Assembly: GCA_905221615.1 (NCBI GenBank)
Contig: CAJNDT010001305.1
Span: 1-64,000 of the forward strand
Direction: 5' to 3'
From: Symbiodinium sp. CCMP2592
Taxonomy: Eukaryota; Sar; Dinophyceae; Suessiales; Symbiodiniaceae
Length of the DNA: 64,000 nt
Position 1 is the first letter of the stretch; every line of letters begins with the position of its first letter. Both the position numbers and the translations under genes were made by a program. The notes beneath the pieces are model-generated. The model searched no databases, was not told the DNA's origin, and was given only the letters and a program-made list of their open reading frames with translations. This document shows, piece by piece, positions 46,883 through 55,243 of this stretch.

Positions 46883-46941
46883 GCGCGCGGTGGGTGCGCC
46901 TTTTACTTTAGGAATAGGGGGCGCACCCACTAATCGCGCGC
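46883..46941. repeat. Hairpin-forming inverted repeat beside telomere array
   Basis: Arms GCGCGCG and GTGGGTGCGCC (46883-46900) pair with GGCGCACCCAC and CGCGCGC (46920-46941), with a TAAT bulge and a 19-nt loop. It is repeated at 48684-48742, also just after a TTTAGGG array. Confidence 0.75.
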
Positions 46942-47564
46942 TTGCGTCAGCATGTAGTCCCGCCCCAACCACCCCAACTATTCTCAATTAGGGTTTAGGG
47001 TTCACCCCCCAAACCCCCCTCAAGGGGGGCTTTCTTGCTCTCTGCTTCCTTTCGCAGCTTGACATGTAAACAATAATATTTCTCCAGAAATCACAACCGA
47101 AATGGTTTCTGTCGGGTTGTGGGTCCTCGCGGCCTGTGCCGGCCGCTCGATGTAAAGCAAGGGTTTCCAACAAACAGCTTGCATCTCGCGCCCTGTAAGG
47201 GGTGCTCGAAGTGTGAACAAGGCAGGCAGAGGGGCAGGGCGGGAGGGCAGGGCAGGCAGGGCGCAGCAGGCAGGCAGGAAGGGCAGGGCAGGTGAGGGGA
47301 GGGGAGGAGGGCAGGCAGCGGCGGGGGGGGGGGCACCCCCCCAGGGCAGGGCAGGGCAGGGCGGGGGGGGGGTGGGGGCGGAGGGGCGAAATGCAGAGGT
47401 CGCCCCCTAGGACCCACCTGGAGGCCCCCGGGTCCTTGGAGTCGGCCAGCCTGGGGGCCCAGACCCCCCCGGGGGTGCCCCCCAGACCCCCCAGCCAGAC
47501 CCAAAAAGACACCAACGGTCGTGGGTTTGGGGTCCTCAAAAAAACAGACTGACGTCCGTGTTGT

Positions 47565-47702
47565 GTGAGGCGTAGCCGAGTCATTTCCGTCCCCGTATAC
47601 CGGGAGGCTTTACCCTCCCTCACCGTCTTGTCGGGACGCTCGGCCGGGGGCCTCGGTCGGAGCCTCGAGCGCCCATGCAAATGGTCAGCGGCGCTCTCGG
47701 CA
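47565..47702. other. Highly conserved structured segment (copy 1)
   Basis: GTGTGAGGCGTAGCCGAGTC to GCGCTCTCGGCAG is base-for-base the same, by eye, as 49135-49276, although the flanks differ. It contains strong hairpins (GGGAGGCTTTACCCTCCC; GGCCGGGGGCC). It could be a structured RNA or simply recently copied DNA. Confidence 0.4.
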
Positions 47703-47728
47703 GTTTAGGGTTTAGGGTTTAGGGTTTA
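47703..47728 (+). repeat. Interstitial telomere repeat, array 3 (short)
   Basis: Three TTTAGGG units followed by TTTATAGAAATTGTATAGGG. Confidence 0.9.
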
Positions 47729-48505
47729 TAGAAATTGTATAGGGTTTAGGTCCGAGGTTTTGGCCGGGTTTTGGCGGGTTTTGTGCGGGTTTCTTTTTTT
47801 GGTTTTGCTTCGAAATAGAGGCTTTTTCCAACATTTGGCAGCCTGCCCCCTGCCCCCTGCCCCCTGCGCCTGCCCCCTGCCCCCTGTCTTGCCCCCTGCC
47901 CCCCTGCCCGCCCTCTGTGCTGCCCTGTACCCCCTGCCCTGCCCTGCCCTGCTGCCCTGGTGCCGGGCTTGGGCCTGGATTTGGGACTCGGACCTGGATT
48001 TGGGACCAGGCCGTCTGGAGCCTGGATTTGGGGTCTGGAGCTTTGGGGCTGGTGCCTGGAGCCTGGGTTTGGGGCCTGGGAGCCTGGATTTGGGGCCTGG
48101 GGCTTGGATTTGGGACTGGACCTGGATTTGGGGTCTGGAGCCTGGATTTGGACTGGGGCTTGGATTTGGGGTCTGGAGTTGGGGCCTCACCTGCATTTTG
48201 GGTGGGCTTGGATTTGGGGTCTGGAGCTTGGGTTTGGGGCCTGGGGCCTGGATTTGGGACTGGGTGGACTGGGCAGTGTTCCAAGCTTTTCTGGGGGCTT
48301 TCGTGGGGACTGTTTCGGGCTCTGCTCCCTGCCCTGCCCTCTGCCCTGTGCCCTTCTTCGTACAATGTTTATTGCTGCCTTGTGCCCTTCTTCGTATAAT
48401 GCTTATTGCTGCCATTGGTGATTTACAAGGCTCGCTCTATGAAAAGCTGCAAATGCTCGCTTTCTAACGAAGCTGCACATACAATTTCTATTTATCCTGC
48501 TCTTG
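47729..48505 (+). repeat. Subtelomere-like block V, copy 1, with G-rich minisatellite
   Basis: Begins TATAGAAATTGTATAGGG, followed by GTTTTGGCGGGTTTTGTGCG. It includes a CTGCCCC run (47845-47960) and a minisatellite of [AG]CCTGGATTTGGGGTCTGG units (about 47965-48275), and ends ATTTATCCTGCTCTTGAG. It recurs at 49731-50544, with partial copies at 49277-49435 and 49436-49702. Confidence 0.8.
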
Positions 48506-48671
48506 AGGGTTTAGGGTTTAGGGTTCAGGGTTTAGGGTTTAGGGTTTAGGGTTTAGGGTTTAGGGTTTAGGGTTTAGGGTTTAGGGTTTAGGGTTTAGGG
48601 TTTAGGGTTTAGGGTTTAGGGTTTAGGGTTTAGGGTTTAGGGTTTAGGGTTTAGGGTTTAGGGTTTAGGGT
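48506..48671 (+). repeat. Interstitial telomere repeat, array 4 (longest)
   Basis: About 23 TTTAGGG units with one TTCAGGG variant; the longest array in the window. Confidence 0.95.
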
Positions 48672-49276
48672 GTGTAACAGTATGCGCGCGGTGGGTGCGC
48701 CTTTTACTTTAGGAATAGGGGGCGCACCCACTAATCGCGCGCTTGCATCAGCATGTAGTCCCGCCCCAACCACCCCAACTATTCTCAATTAGGGTTTAGG
48801 GTTCACCCCCCAAACCCCCCGGCGGGAGGGCAGGGCAGGCAGGGCACGCAGCAGGCAGGCAGGAAGGGCAGGGCAGGTGAGGGGAGGGGAGGAGGGCAGG
48901 CAGCGGCGGGGGGGGGGGGCACCCCCCCAGGGCAGGGCAGGGCAGGGGGAGGGTGGGCCCGAAAAAGGGGTAGCGGAGGGGCGAAATGCAGGAAATTTGG
49001 AGGTCGCCCCCTAGGACCCACCTGGAGGCCCCCGGGTCCTTGGAGTCGGCCAGCCTGGGGGCCCAGACCCCCCCGGGGGTGCCCCCCAGACCCCCCATTT
49101 GGGGTCCTCATTATAACGGACTGACGTCCGTATTGTGTGAGGCGTAGCCGAGTCATTTCCGTCCCCGTATACCGGGAGGCTTTACCCTCCCTCACCGTCT
49201 TGTCGGGACGCTCGGCCGGGGGCCTCGGTCGGAGCCTCGAGCGCCCATGCAAATGGTCAGCGGCGCTCTCGGCAGT
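48672..49276 (+). repeat. Subtelomere-like block U, copy 2
   Basis: Repeats block U: hairpin at 48684-48742, G-rich stretch and the conserved segment 49135-49276. It lacks the 47010-47210 part of copy 1. Confidence 0.75.
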
Positions 49277-49702
49277 TTATAGAAATTGTATAGGGTTTAG
49301 GTCCGAGGTTTTGGCCGGGTTTTGGCGGGTTTTGTGCGGGTTTCTTTTTTTGGTTTTGCTTCGAAATAGAGGCTTTTTCCACCTGCTGTCGCCCCGTCCC
49401 TGCCCTGCCCTCTGCCCCGTGCCCTTCTTCGTGGTTTTGGCCGGGTTTTGGCGGGTTTTGTGCGGGTTTCTTTTTTTGGTTTTGCTTCGAAATAGAGGCT
49501 TTTTCCACCTGCTGTCGCCCCGTCCCTGCCCTGCCCTCTGCCCCGTGCCCTTCTTCGTACAATGTTTATTGCTGCCTTGTGCCCTTCTTCGTATAATGCT
49601 TATTGCTGCCATTGGTGATTTACAAGGCTCGCTCTATGAAAAGCTGCAAATGCTCGCTTTCTAACGAAGCTGCACATACAATTTCTATTTATCCTTTTCT
49701 TG
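49277..49702 (+). repeat. Partial copies of block V
   Basis: Two short versions of the V start (GTTTTGGCCGGGTTTTGGCG, TTGCTTCGAAATAGAGGC) sit in tandem at about 49307-49432 and 49435-49560. The usual V end follows. The minisatellite is absent. Confidence 0.7.
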
Positions 49703-49730
49703 AGGGTTTAGGGTTTAGGGTTTAGGGTTT
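49703..49730 (+). repeat. Interstitial telomere repeat, array 5 (short)
   Basis: About four TTTAGGG units. Confidence 0.9.
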
Positions 49731-50544
49731 ATAGAAATTGTATAGGGTTTAGGTCCGAGGTTTTGGCCGGGTTTTGGCGGGTTTTGGCGGGTTTTGTGCG
49801 GGTTTCTTTTTTTGGTTTTGCTTCGAAATAGAAGCTTTTTCCAACATTTGGCAGCCTGCCCCCTGCCCCCTGCCCCCTGCGCCTGCCCCCTGCCCCCTGT
49901 CTTGCCCCCTGCCCCCCTGCCCGCCCTCTGTGCTGCCCTGTACCCCCTGCCCTGCCCTGCCCTGCTGCCCTGGTGCCTGGATTTGGGGCCTGGGCCTGGA
50001 TTTGGGACTCGGACCTGGATTTGGGACCAGGCCGTCTGGAGCCTGGATTTGGGGTCTGGAGCTTTGGGGCTGGTGCCTGGAGCCTGGGTTTGGGGCCTGG
50101 GAGCCTGGATTTGGGGCCTGGGCTTGGATTTGGGACTGGACCTGGATTTGGGGTCTGGAGCCTGGATTTGGACTGGGGCTTGGATTTGGGGTCTGGAGTT
50201 GGGGCCTCACCTGCATTTTGGGTGGGCTTGGATTTGGGGTCTGGAGCTTGGGTTTGGGGCCTGGGGCCTGGATTTGGGACTGGGTGGATTTGGGGTTTCT
50301 GGGCAGTGTTCCAAGCTTTTCTGGGGACTATTTCGGGCTTTCGTGGGGACTGTTTCGGGCTCTGCTCCCTGCCCTGCCCTCTGCCCTGTGCCCTTCTTCG
50401 TACCATGTTTATTGCTGCCTTGTGCCCTTCTTCGTATAATGCTTATTGCTGCCATTGGTGATTTACAAGGCTCGCTCTATGAAAAGCTGCAAAGGCTCGC
50501 TTTCTAACGAAGCTGCACATACAATTTCTATTTATCCTGCTCTT
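49731..50544 (+). repeat. Subtelomere-like block V, copy 2
   Basis: Same structure as 47729-48505, with its own count of G-rich minisatellite units (about 49975-50300). Confidence 0.8.
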
Positions 50545-50628
50545 GAGGGTTTAGGGTTTAGGGTTTAGGGTTTAGGGTTTAGGGTTTAGGGTTTAGGGTT
50601 TAGGGTTTAGGGTTTAGGGTTTAGGGTT
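50545..50628 (+). repeat. Interstitial telomere repeat, array 6
   Basis: About twelve TTTAGGG units, then the same CGCCAGCGCAG junction as after array 1. Confidence 0.95.
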
Positions 50629-51860
50629 CGCCAGCGCAGTGCTGGCGCCCTGACCAATTCCGCTTTTTAGTACTTTGAAGCAATTTCTCTTCCCTAGGGG
50701 TCGGCGCAAAGTGCAAAAGTGTTCATCGGCGCAAAGTGCAAACCTTTGAAGCAATTTCTCTTTCCTATGGGGTCCGCGCAAAGTGCAAAAGTTCGGCGCA
50801 AAGTGCAAAAGTGTTCATTACGTCTTCTCGTTTTGGTGTCTGCGCCAGCAGCTGCATCCCTTTCTTTTGAGGGGCTGGCGCTTAAGCCTTAAAACTCGTT
50901 GTCTGCACCGCGATTGTTCTCTGTTGGTTCGGGCTAGACTAAATTGAGGCTTTCTTATTGTTATGGGTTTGCTGGGGTTTGGTAAAAGCGGCGGTTTTTG
51001 ACAATCATGTTTTCCGGCACTTTTTTCGGGTTGGGTCGGGAAACCTTTCAAACTTTTCTGGCGCGGCCGGGTCCCCCCTCGCGAAGTTTCAGGGGTGCGA
51101 GGTGGGTTGGGGCTCGGAGTCGGAGGGGTCCGAGTGCGAGCATCTCACCCGAAGGCTTTCTCTGCCTTAAGGGGGTCCATGTTGACTGCGCTCACAGGCG
51201 CCCCGAGCATCTCCCACGAACGCTTGCTCTGCTTTAGGGGGGCTGGTCCTTAGGTCCTAAAGTTTTGCGTCTGCCTCTCGAATGTTTTCTGTTTGTTCGT
51301 GTTAAGTTAGGTTTAGAGCCCTGTGAGTGTTAAGAGATTGCCGGGTCTTGGTGGTTCTTGTGGTTTCACTGCTTTAAGGGGGCCGTTGCTTAAGTCTTAA
51401 AAGTTGTCGTCTGCTCCGCGATTGTTCTCTGATGGTTCGGGCTAGGTTAAATTGAAGCTTTGTTAGTGTTGAGGGATTGCCGGTGTTTGGGGGTGCTTGT
51501 GGTTTCACTGCTTTTAGTGGGCCGTTGCATAAGCCTTCAAACTCGTCGTCTGCCCCGTTGTCTGCTCCGCGATTGCTCTCTGTTGGTTCGGGCTAGACTA
51601 AATTGAGTCTTTCTTATTGTTGAGGGTTTGCTGGGGGCGGGGCACCTTCCCACAGCCAGGGCCCGGGGCCGGGGCACCTCCCCACAGCCAGGGCCCAGGG
51701 CCCGGGGGCGGGGCACCTTCCCATCAACCCCAAGGCCCCACGGCCGGACCACCTTCCCACAGCTAAGAGGCCGGGGCACCTTCCCACAGCCAGGGCCCGG
51801 GGCCAGAGCACCCGGGGCCGGGGCACCTTCCCACAGCCAGGGCCCGGGGCCGGGCACCTT
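50629..51860 (+). repeat. Subtelomere-like block T, copy 2
   Basis: Direct copy of 45409-46640, again next to a TTTAGGG array on its left. The G-rich end (51620-51860) differs in unit number. Confidence 0.75.
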
Positions 51861-52395
51861 GCCCAAAAGCACAAAAGCGGTGCAAAGCCCAAAAAGCGGT
51901 GCAAAGCCCAAAAGCGGCTTCGGGCGCCGCTATCGAGCCTCGTCAAAGCCCAAAAGCGGCCTAGGGCGCCGGTATCGAGCCTCGTCATGGCACGCCCTGG
52001 AAGTTGCAGAATTGCTGTGTGTCAGTCTTTGCCTCTGGGTTACTTCGTGTTATCGGTCTAAGCATTTTGAACGGTCGAGGTTTCATGAGTTTTGTGAGAT
52101 ATGCTTCCTTCACGAACCAGTGGCTGCGCAGCTGCTCTGATGAGTGCGTCTATGCTATGCCGTCGTGTACCATCCATGTTCCTTGCTGCGGGACTTTTCC
52201 TCGCGTGGCTGCCCCCTGTCCATTGCGAGGTCTGCCAGCACCACTATGCCTACATGCACGTTCCACACGTCCGGTCTCCGCCGATATCTTGACTTTGCAA
52301 CTCCGCGATTCTTTGTCTTATCCACTAGCGGCTCCTTGTCAAATCTGACCTCTGAGGTAGGATTTCGGGCCAAGCAAGTGTAACCTACATAAATT
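51861..52395. other. Spacer between repeat block and Helitron
   Basis: A short tandem motif AAAGCCCAAAAGCGG, then GCGCCG[CG]TATCGAGCCTCGTC, occurs twice (about 51898 and 51948). The rest shows no gene and may contain the 3' end of the Helitron. Confidence 0.45.
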
Positions 52396-53379
52396 TCACT
52401 TGCGGAGTCGCTTCTGTTTCGAGACTCTGCATTCCGGACAAAGCTTTGGCCGCGAGTCTCCTGGTGCACGAATTTCTTGGAATACCTTCTGGCATTGCTG
52501 GTTCTGGCACTTGTGCCATCCTTTAGGAGCCCTGGTGCCGTGAATTGCGCAGTTCAAGCAATGATTATTGCTGGCATTGCCTGCTGCAACCAGGGGAAAG
52601 GACTGCTTGCAACCTTGACATAGGAACCAGCCTCCTCGGAGGCGCTTCGCTTTCGGATGCACCTCCTCTTGGCAGTCTTTGCATGCCGCGCAGCCAGGTG
52701 GCAGGGTGCACATGGTGGACTCGAAAGCGTTGGCAGGCTTGGTCTTTCCGCAGATAGAGCATGTCAGGGTGCATTGATTGCGAGCACATTGTGTACACAC
52801 CTTCTTGACATCCGGTCCTCCTTGCTGGCGCAGCTGCGCCACCGGGAATGCCGCCGCCATCTTGTGGCAACCACAAACGTCGCACAAGTGCTTGGTGAAG
52901 ATCTCGGAGTCCCCGCTGATCTTGCGCTTGATGGAGCCTTTGCCGCCCTTCTCGCAGTGCAAGCACTTGGCCGCCCTGTTGGCTCGCACTTTGCCCCACT
53001 CGACGAAGGAGAAGTTCGCGAAGTCTTTCACGTGGCCACAACTGCCGCAGGCAGCGAAGGGGTTCCTGCTCTCGCGCCAGGCCTTCCAATCGACGCGCTC
53101 TTTGCGGAGAGTCTTCAGCAGCAGATCGGGCCCTTCGGGCGCTCCGCGCTGGAACAGCCAGAGTGGGAAGGGGCGCAGAATGAGCACGTCCTCACGGCTG
53201 CGGACACGGCTCGCCGCCACGGTGCCCAGGGTCTGGTGGACGTTCTTGTCCACGTTCAGGTCGAGCAGCGTGGCATCCAGCGTCTTGCCCTGGCTGCTGT
53301 GAGCCGTCATCGCGAAGGCCGGGGTCAGCTGCAGCTGCTTTCCTTCAGGACTTTTGGTGCGAGATTGGTCTACAATCAA
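52396..53379 (-). CDS. Helitron helicase C-terminal motifs and CxxC zinc region
   Basis: After a probable intron, the first residues complete the SF1 helicase: AFAMTAHSSQGKTLDAT (residues 21-37) is the late motif of Pif1/RecD-type enzymes, and VAASRVRSREDVLIL (54-68) is motif VI with its Arg. From residue 85 to the end (328) there are about ten CxxC pairs (CGSCGHVKDF, CLHC, CDVCGCHK, CTQC, CSICGKTKPANAF, CAACKDC, CQGC, CLNC, CQNQQC, CPEC). They form several zinc ribbons or treble clefs, likely for nucleic-acid or protein contact. It starts just inside a TAG acceptor on the minus strand (about 53370). Confidence 0.7.
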   Translation of the reverse strand: MIVDQSRTKSPEGKQLQLTPAFAMTAHSSQGKTLDATLLDLNVDKNVHQTLGTVAASRVRSREDVLILRPFPLWLFQRGAPEGPDLLLKTLRKERVDWKAWRESRNPFAACGSCGHVKDFANFSFVEWGKVRANRAAKCLHCEKGGKGSIKRKISGDSEIFTKHLCDVCGCHKMAAAFPVAQLRQQGGPDVKKVCTQCARNQCTLTCSICGKTKPANAFESTMCTLPPGCAACKDCQEEVHPKAKRLRGGWFLCQGCKQSFPLVAAGNASNNHCLNCAIHGTRAPKGWHKCQNQQCQKVFQEIRAPGDSRPKLCPECRVSKQKRLRK

Positions 53380-53570
53380 TCTAAATTCTCATATTCCTGG
53401 CCAGCTGTTTTCAAGCTGCTTTCAAGAAGAGCTGCAAGGCACAGTGGACTACCTGCAAGTCCTGACAAATATTTGAAACGGACGGTTCTTCAGGCCAATG
53501 CAGCTAAGCGTCGTTTCACCTTCAGGACAGGGTGTTCGCGCCCGTGGTCCAGATACCATGTTTCTGTTAC
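53371..53570 (-). other. Probable intron within the Helitron helicase
   Basis: On the minus strand, CGGCCT|GTAACAGAAAC looks like a donor at 53570 and GATTGATTGTAG|ACCAATC like an acceptor near 53370. They join the helicase middle to its last motifs. About 200 bp. Confidence 0.45.
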
Positions 53571-55243
53571 AGGCCGCAGGGGATAGATGCCGGGCTCGGG
53601 CGTGCCGGGAAGCTACCACTTGACGTCCGGGAATTTGACGTACACCACTTCGGGCTGCTGGTCGTTTTCGGGCCACACCCAGGAATGCACGTGACCGCAG
53701 CGCCCGCGCAGCAGGAACTTGTCGGACCGGTCCACGTGGTCGGTGAGGGCGACGGGCATGCCGATAGCGAGGGGGAGCAGGCCGCAAAGATCTCCCGTAT
53801 GTCGGTCGTGGTACTGCAGCCATTTTCTTTTTCCCACTTGCTGCAGTCCTCGGCTTGAAGAGCTTTGGCCTCCGCCACGTCCTTGGCCACCGACCACCTG
53901 AGAGGAGCTCCGGACTCTTTGCTGTAGGCTCTCGCCTTGTCTTTGTTGATCTGGTAGCGAGCGTCGTTATTGGCCACGATGACCACCGCCTTCCGGAACT
54001 TGGCCTCCTGCAGCCGCGGATCTGCGTCGGAGATGATGACTCTGCGGCGCGACTGCCTCTCCGCCTCCGACAGGGTGCAGCCTTCCACAGGGATGCCGTG
54101 CAAGTACTTCCAGTTCTCTTCCGACAGGCAGCCATGCCGAAGTTGCTCCACCACCTCGTTCCACCACTCGTCGGAGCACCGCAGAGTTTCCGTCAGCTCG
54201 GTGACGCCTTGGACCGCCCCGCGCCAGAAAAGGTCCCGACCGCGCTCGACGAGAGGGTCCGTGCTCTTGTCGACCCCGGTGGCAGACTTCAAGCTGTGGG
54301 GAACGTCCGCAATGAAGCCGCCCTCCGGCGGCGGGAACTGGAAGAAGTCGCCCATGAAGATCATGTTGATGCCGCCGAAATCTCTTTCACGCCCGTGACC
54401 GTCCAGCTTGAACTCGTCTTTGCTGCTCTTGTTCTCCCGCTGTCGTTGCTCCATGCGGGCCAAGAGCTTCGCGCTGACCATGCTGATCTCGTCCACGATC
54501 ACCCACCGCCTGAAGCGGATGGCCTGAACGAGAGGATTGTCTCCCTCGGTCGGCTGCCCACTCTTGCTGAAGCCGTAGGCCCTGTGTATGTTCTTGCCTC
54601 GGATGTCCACCGCGTTCACTGCTTGGAGCGCCACGACCTCGTACTCGTGGCCCTGGGTGTACTTGAGCAAGTCTTCGAAGAGCTCGCGGAGGAACTGCAG
54701 GATGTGGGACTTGCCGACGCCGGGCGGCCCGTGGAGCAACCAGATCAACGGCTCTGAAGTCTTCCGGATGGAATCCCCCGGTCTGATGAGGTTGAGCTCC
54801 ACCATGACTCTGTCCACGACGAGCTCGAGGAACTCGTGCTGCTTGGCATTCACGGCCCCGCGCACTCGGTCGCTGTGGAGCCAGTCGAGGAGCTTGGCGG
54901 CGGTCACGGGCTCCTGAGCCTGCACCTCGGGGCTTCGCTCGTCCCCGCGCGTGGTTCGTCTATCCTTTCCTTTGTCGCCTCGGACCCGCGAATCGATGGC
55001 GGCTTGCCTCACCCGCTGATGGTCCGTCACGGGCTCCTTGGCGGATAGCTCGCGGAACCTGTTCCTGGCCTCCGAGTCGGGTCCACCTTCATCGTTTCCT
55101 TCCAGCCAAATGGCTTGCGACAGCGCGAACATCTGCTTGGTGCGGTCGGCGTGCGTCTGCACCTCCTTGCCCGCGTCGCCAGACCCCCCTCGAACGTGCG
55201 TTTCCATGGCGAGTGTGAGGTCGTCCTGCGGGCACCGACTCAA
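53567..55243 (-). CDS. Helitron Pif1-like helicase
   Basis: 558 open codons; homology runs from about residue 130. Walker A is GPPGVGKS (172-179), Walker B VIVDEISMVS (248-257), motif III MIFMGDFFQFPPP (294-306) and the LRC motif TETLRC (351-356). It would unwind the donor strand during rolling-circle transposition. From about residue 470 the frame becomes nonsense because a one-base slip in a purine-rich AAAAAGAAAA tract (about 53825-53835) moves the true sequence (LQYHDRHTGDLCGLLPLAIGMP) to another frame. That frame then meets a TAG stop near 53616. The N-terminal end overlaps the Rep frame by about 155 bases, so a frame change or intron lies between them. Confidence 0.75.
   Translation of the reverse strand: MSRCPQDDLTLAMETHVRGGSGDAGKEVQTHADRTKQMFALSQAIWLEGNDEGGPDSEARNRFRELSAKEPVTDHQRVRQAAIDSRVRGDKGKDRRTTRGDERSPEVQAQEPVTAAKLLDWLHSDRVRGAVNAKQHEFLELVVDRVMVELNLIRPGDSIRKTSEPLIWLLHGPPGVGKSHILQFLRELFEDLLKYTQGHEYEVVALQAVNAVDIRGKNIHRAYGFSKSGQPTEGDNPLVQAIRFRRWVIVDEISMVSAKLLARMEQRQRENKSSKDEFKLDGHGRERDFGGINMIFMGDFFQFPPPEGGFIADVPHSLKSATGVDKSTDPLVERGRDLFWRGAVQGVTELTETLRCSDEWWNEVVEQLRHGCLSEENWKYLHGIPVEGCTLSEAERQSRRRVIISDADPRLQEAKFRKAVVIVANNDARYQINKDKARAYSKESGAPLRWSVAKDVAEAKALQAEDCSKWEKENGCSTTTDIREIFAACSPSLSACPSPSPTTWTGPTSSCCAGAAVTCIPGCGPKTTSSPKWCTSNSRTSSGSFPARPSPASIPCGL

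Larger units (their letters stand above)
46870..47702 (+). repeat. Subtelomere-like block U, copy 1
   Basis: Contains the hairpin, a short TTTAGGG pair (about 46988), a stretch with GGGCAGGGCAGG and poly-G runs (47220-47400), and a conserved ~150-bp segment (47565-47702). The start, the G-rich part and the end recur at 48672-49276; the internal 47010-47210 part is missing in that copy. No gene supported. Confidence 0.7.

Noticed and set aside
47712..48415. Long minus-strand frames full of Pro, Gln and Lys (and plus-strand Gly/Trp/Leu frames)
   Set aside because: They translate the G-rich minisatellite of block V in several frames at once; the same occurs in every copy. Composition, not coding.
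45294..50628. TTTAGGG arrays as an actual chromosome end
   Set aside because: Arrays are short, separated by repeat blocks, and followed by more than 13 kb of other sequence including a Helitron, so they are interstitial unless misassembled.
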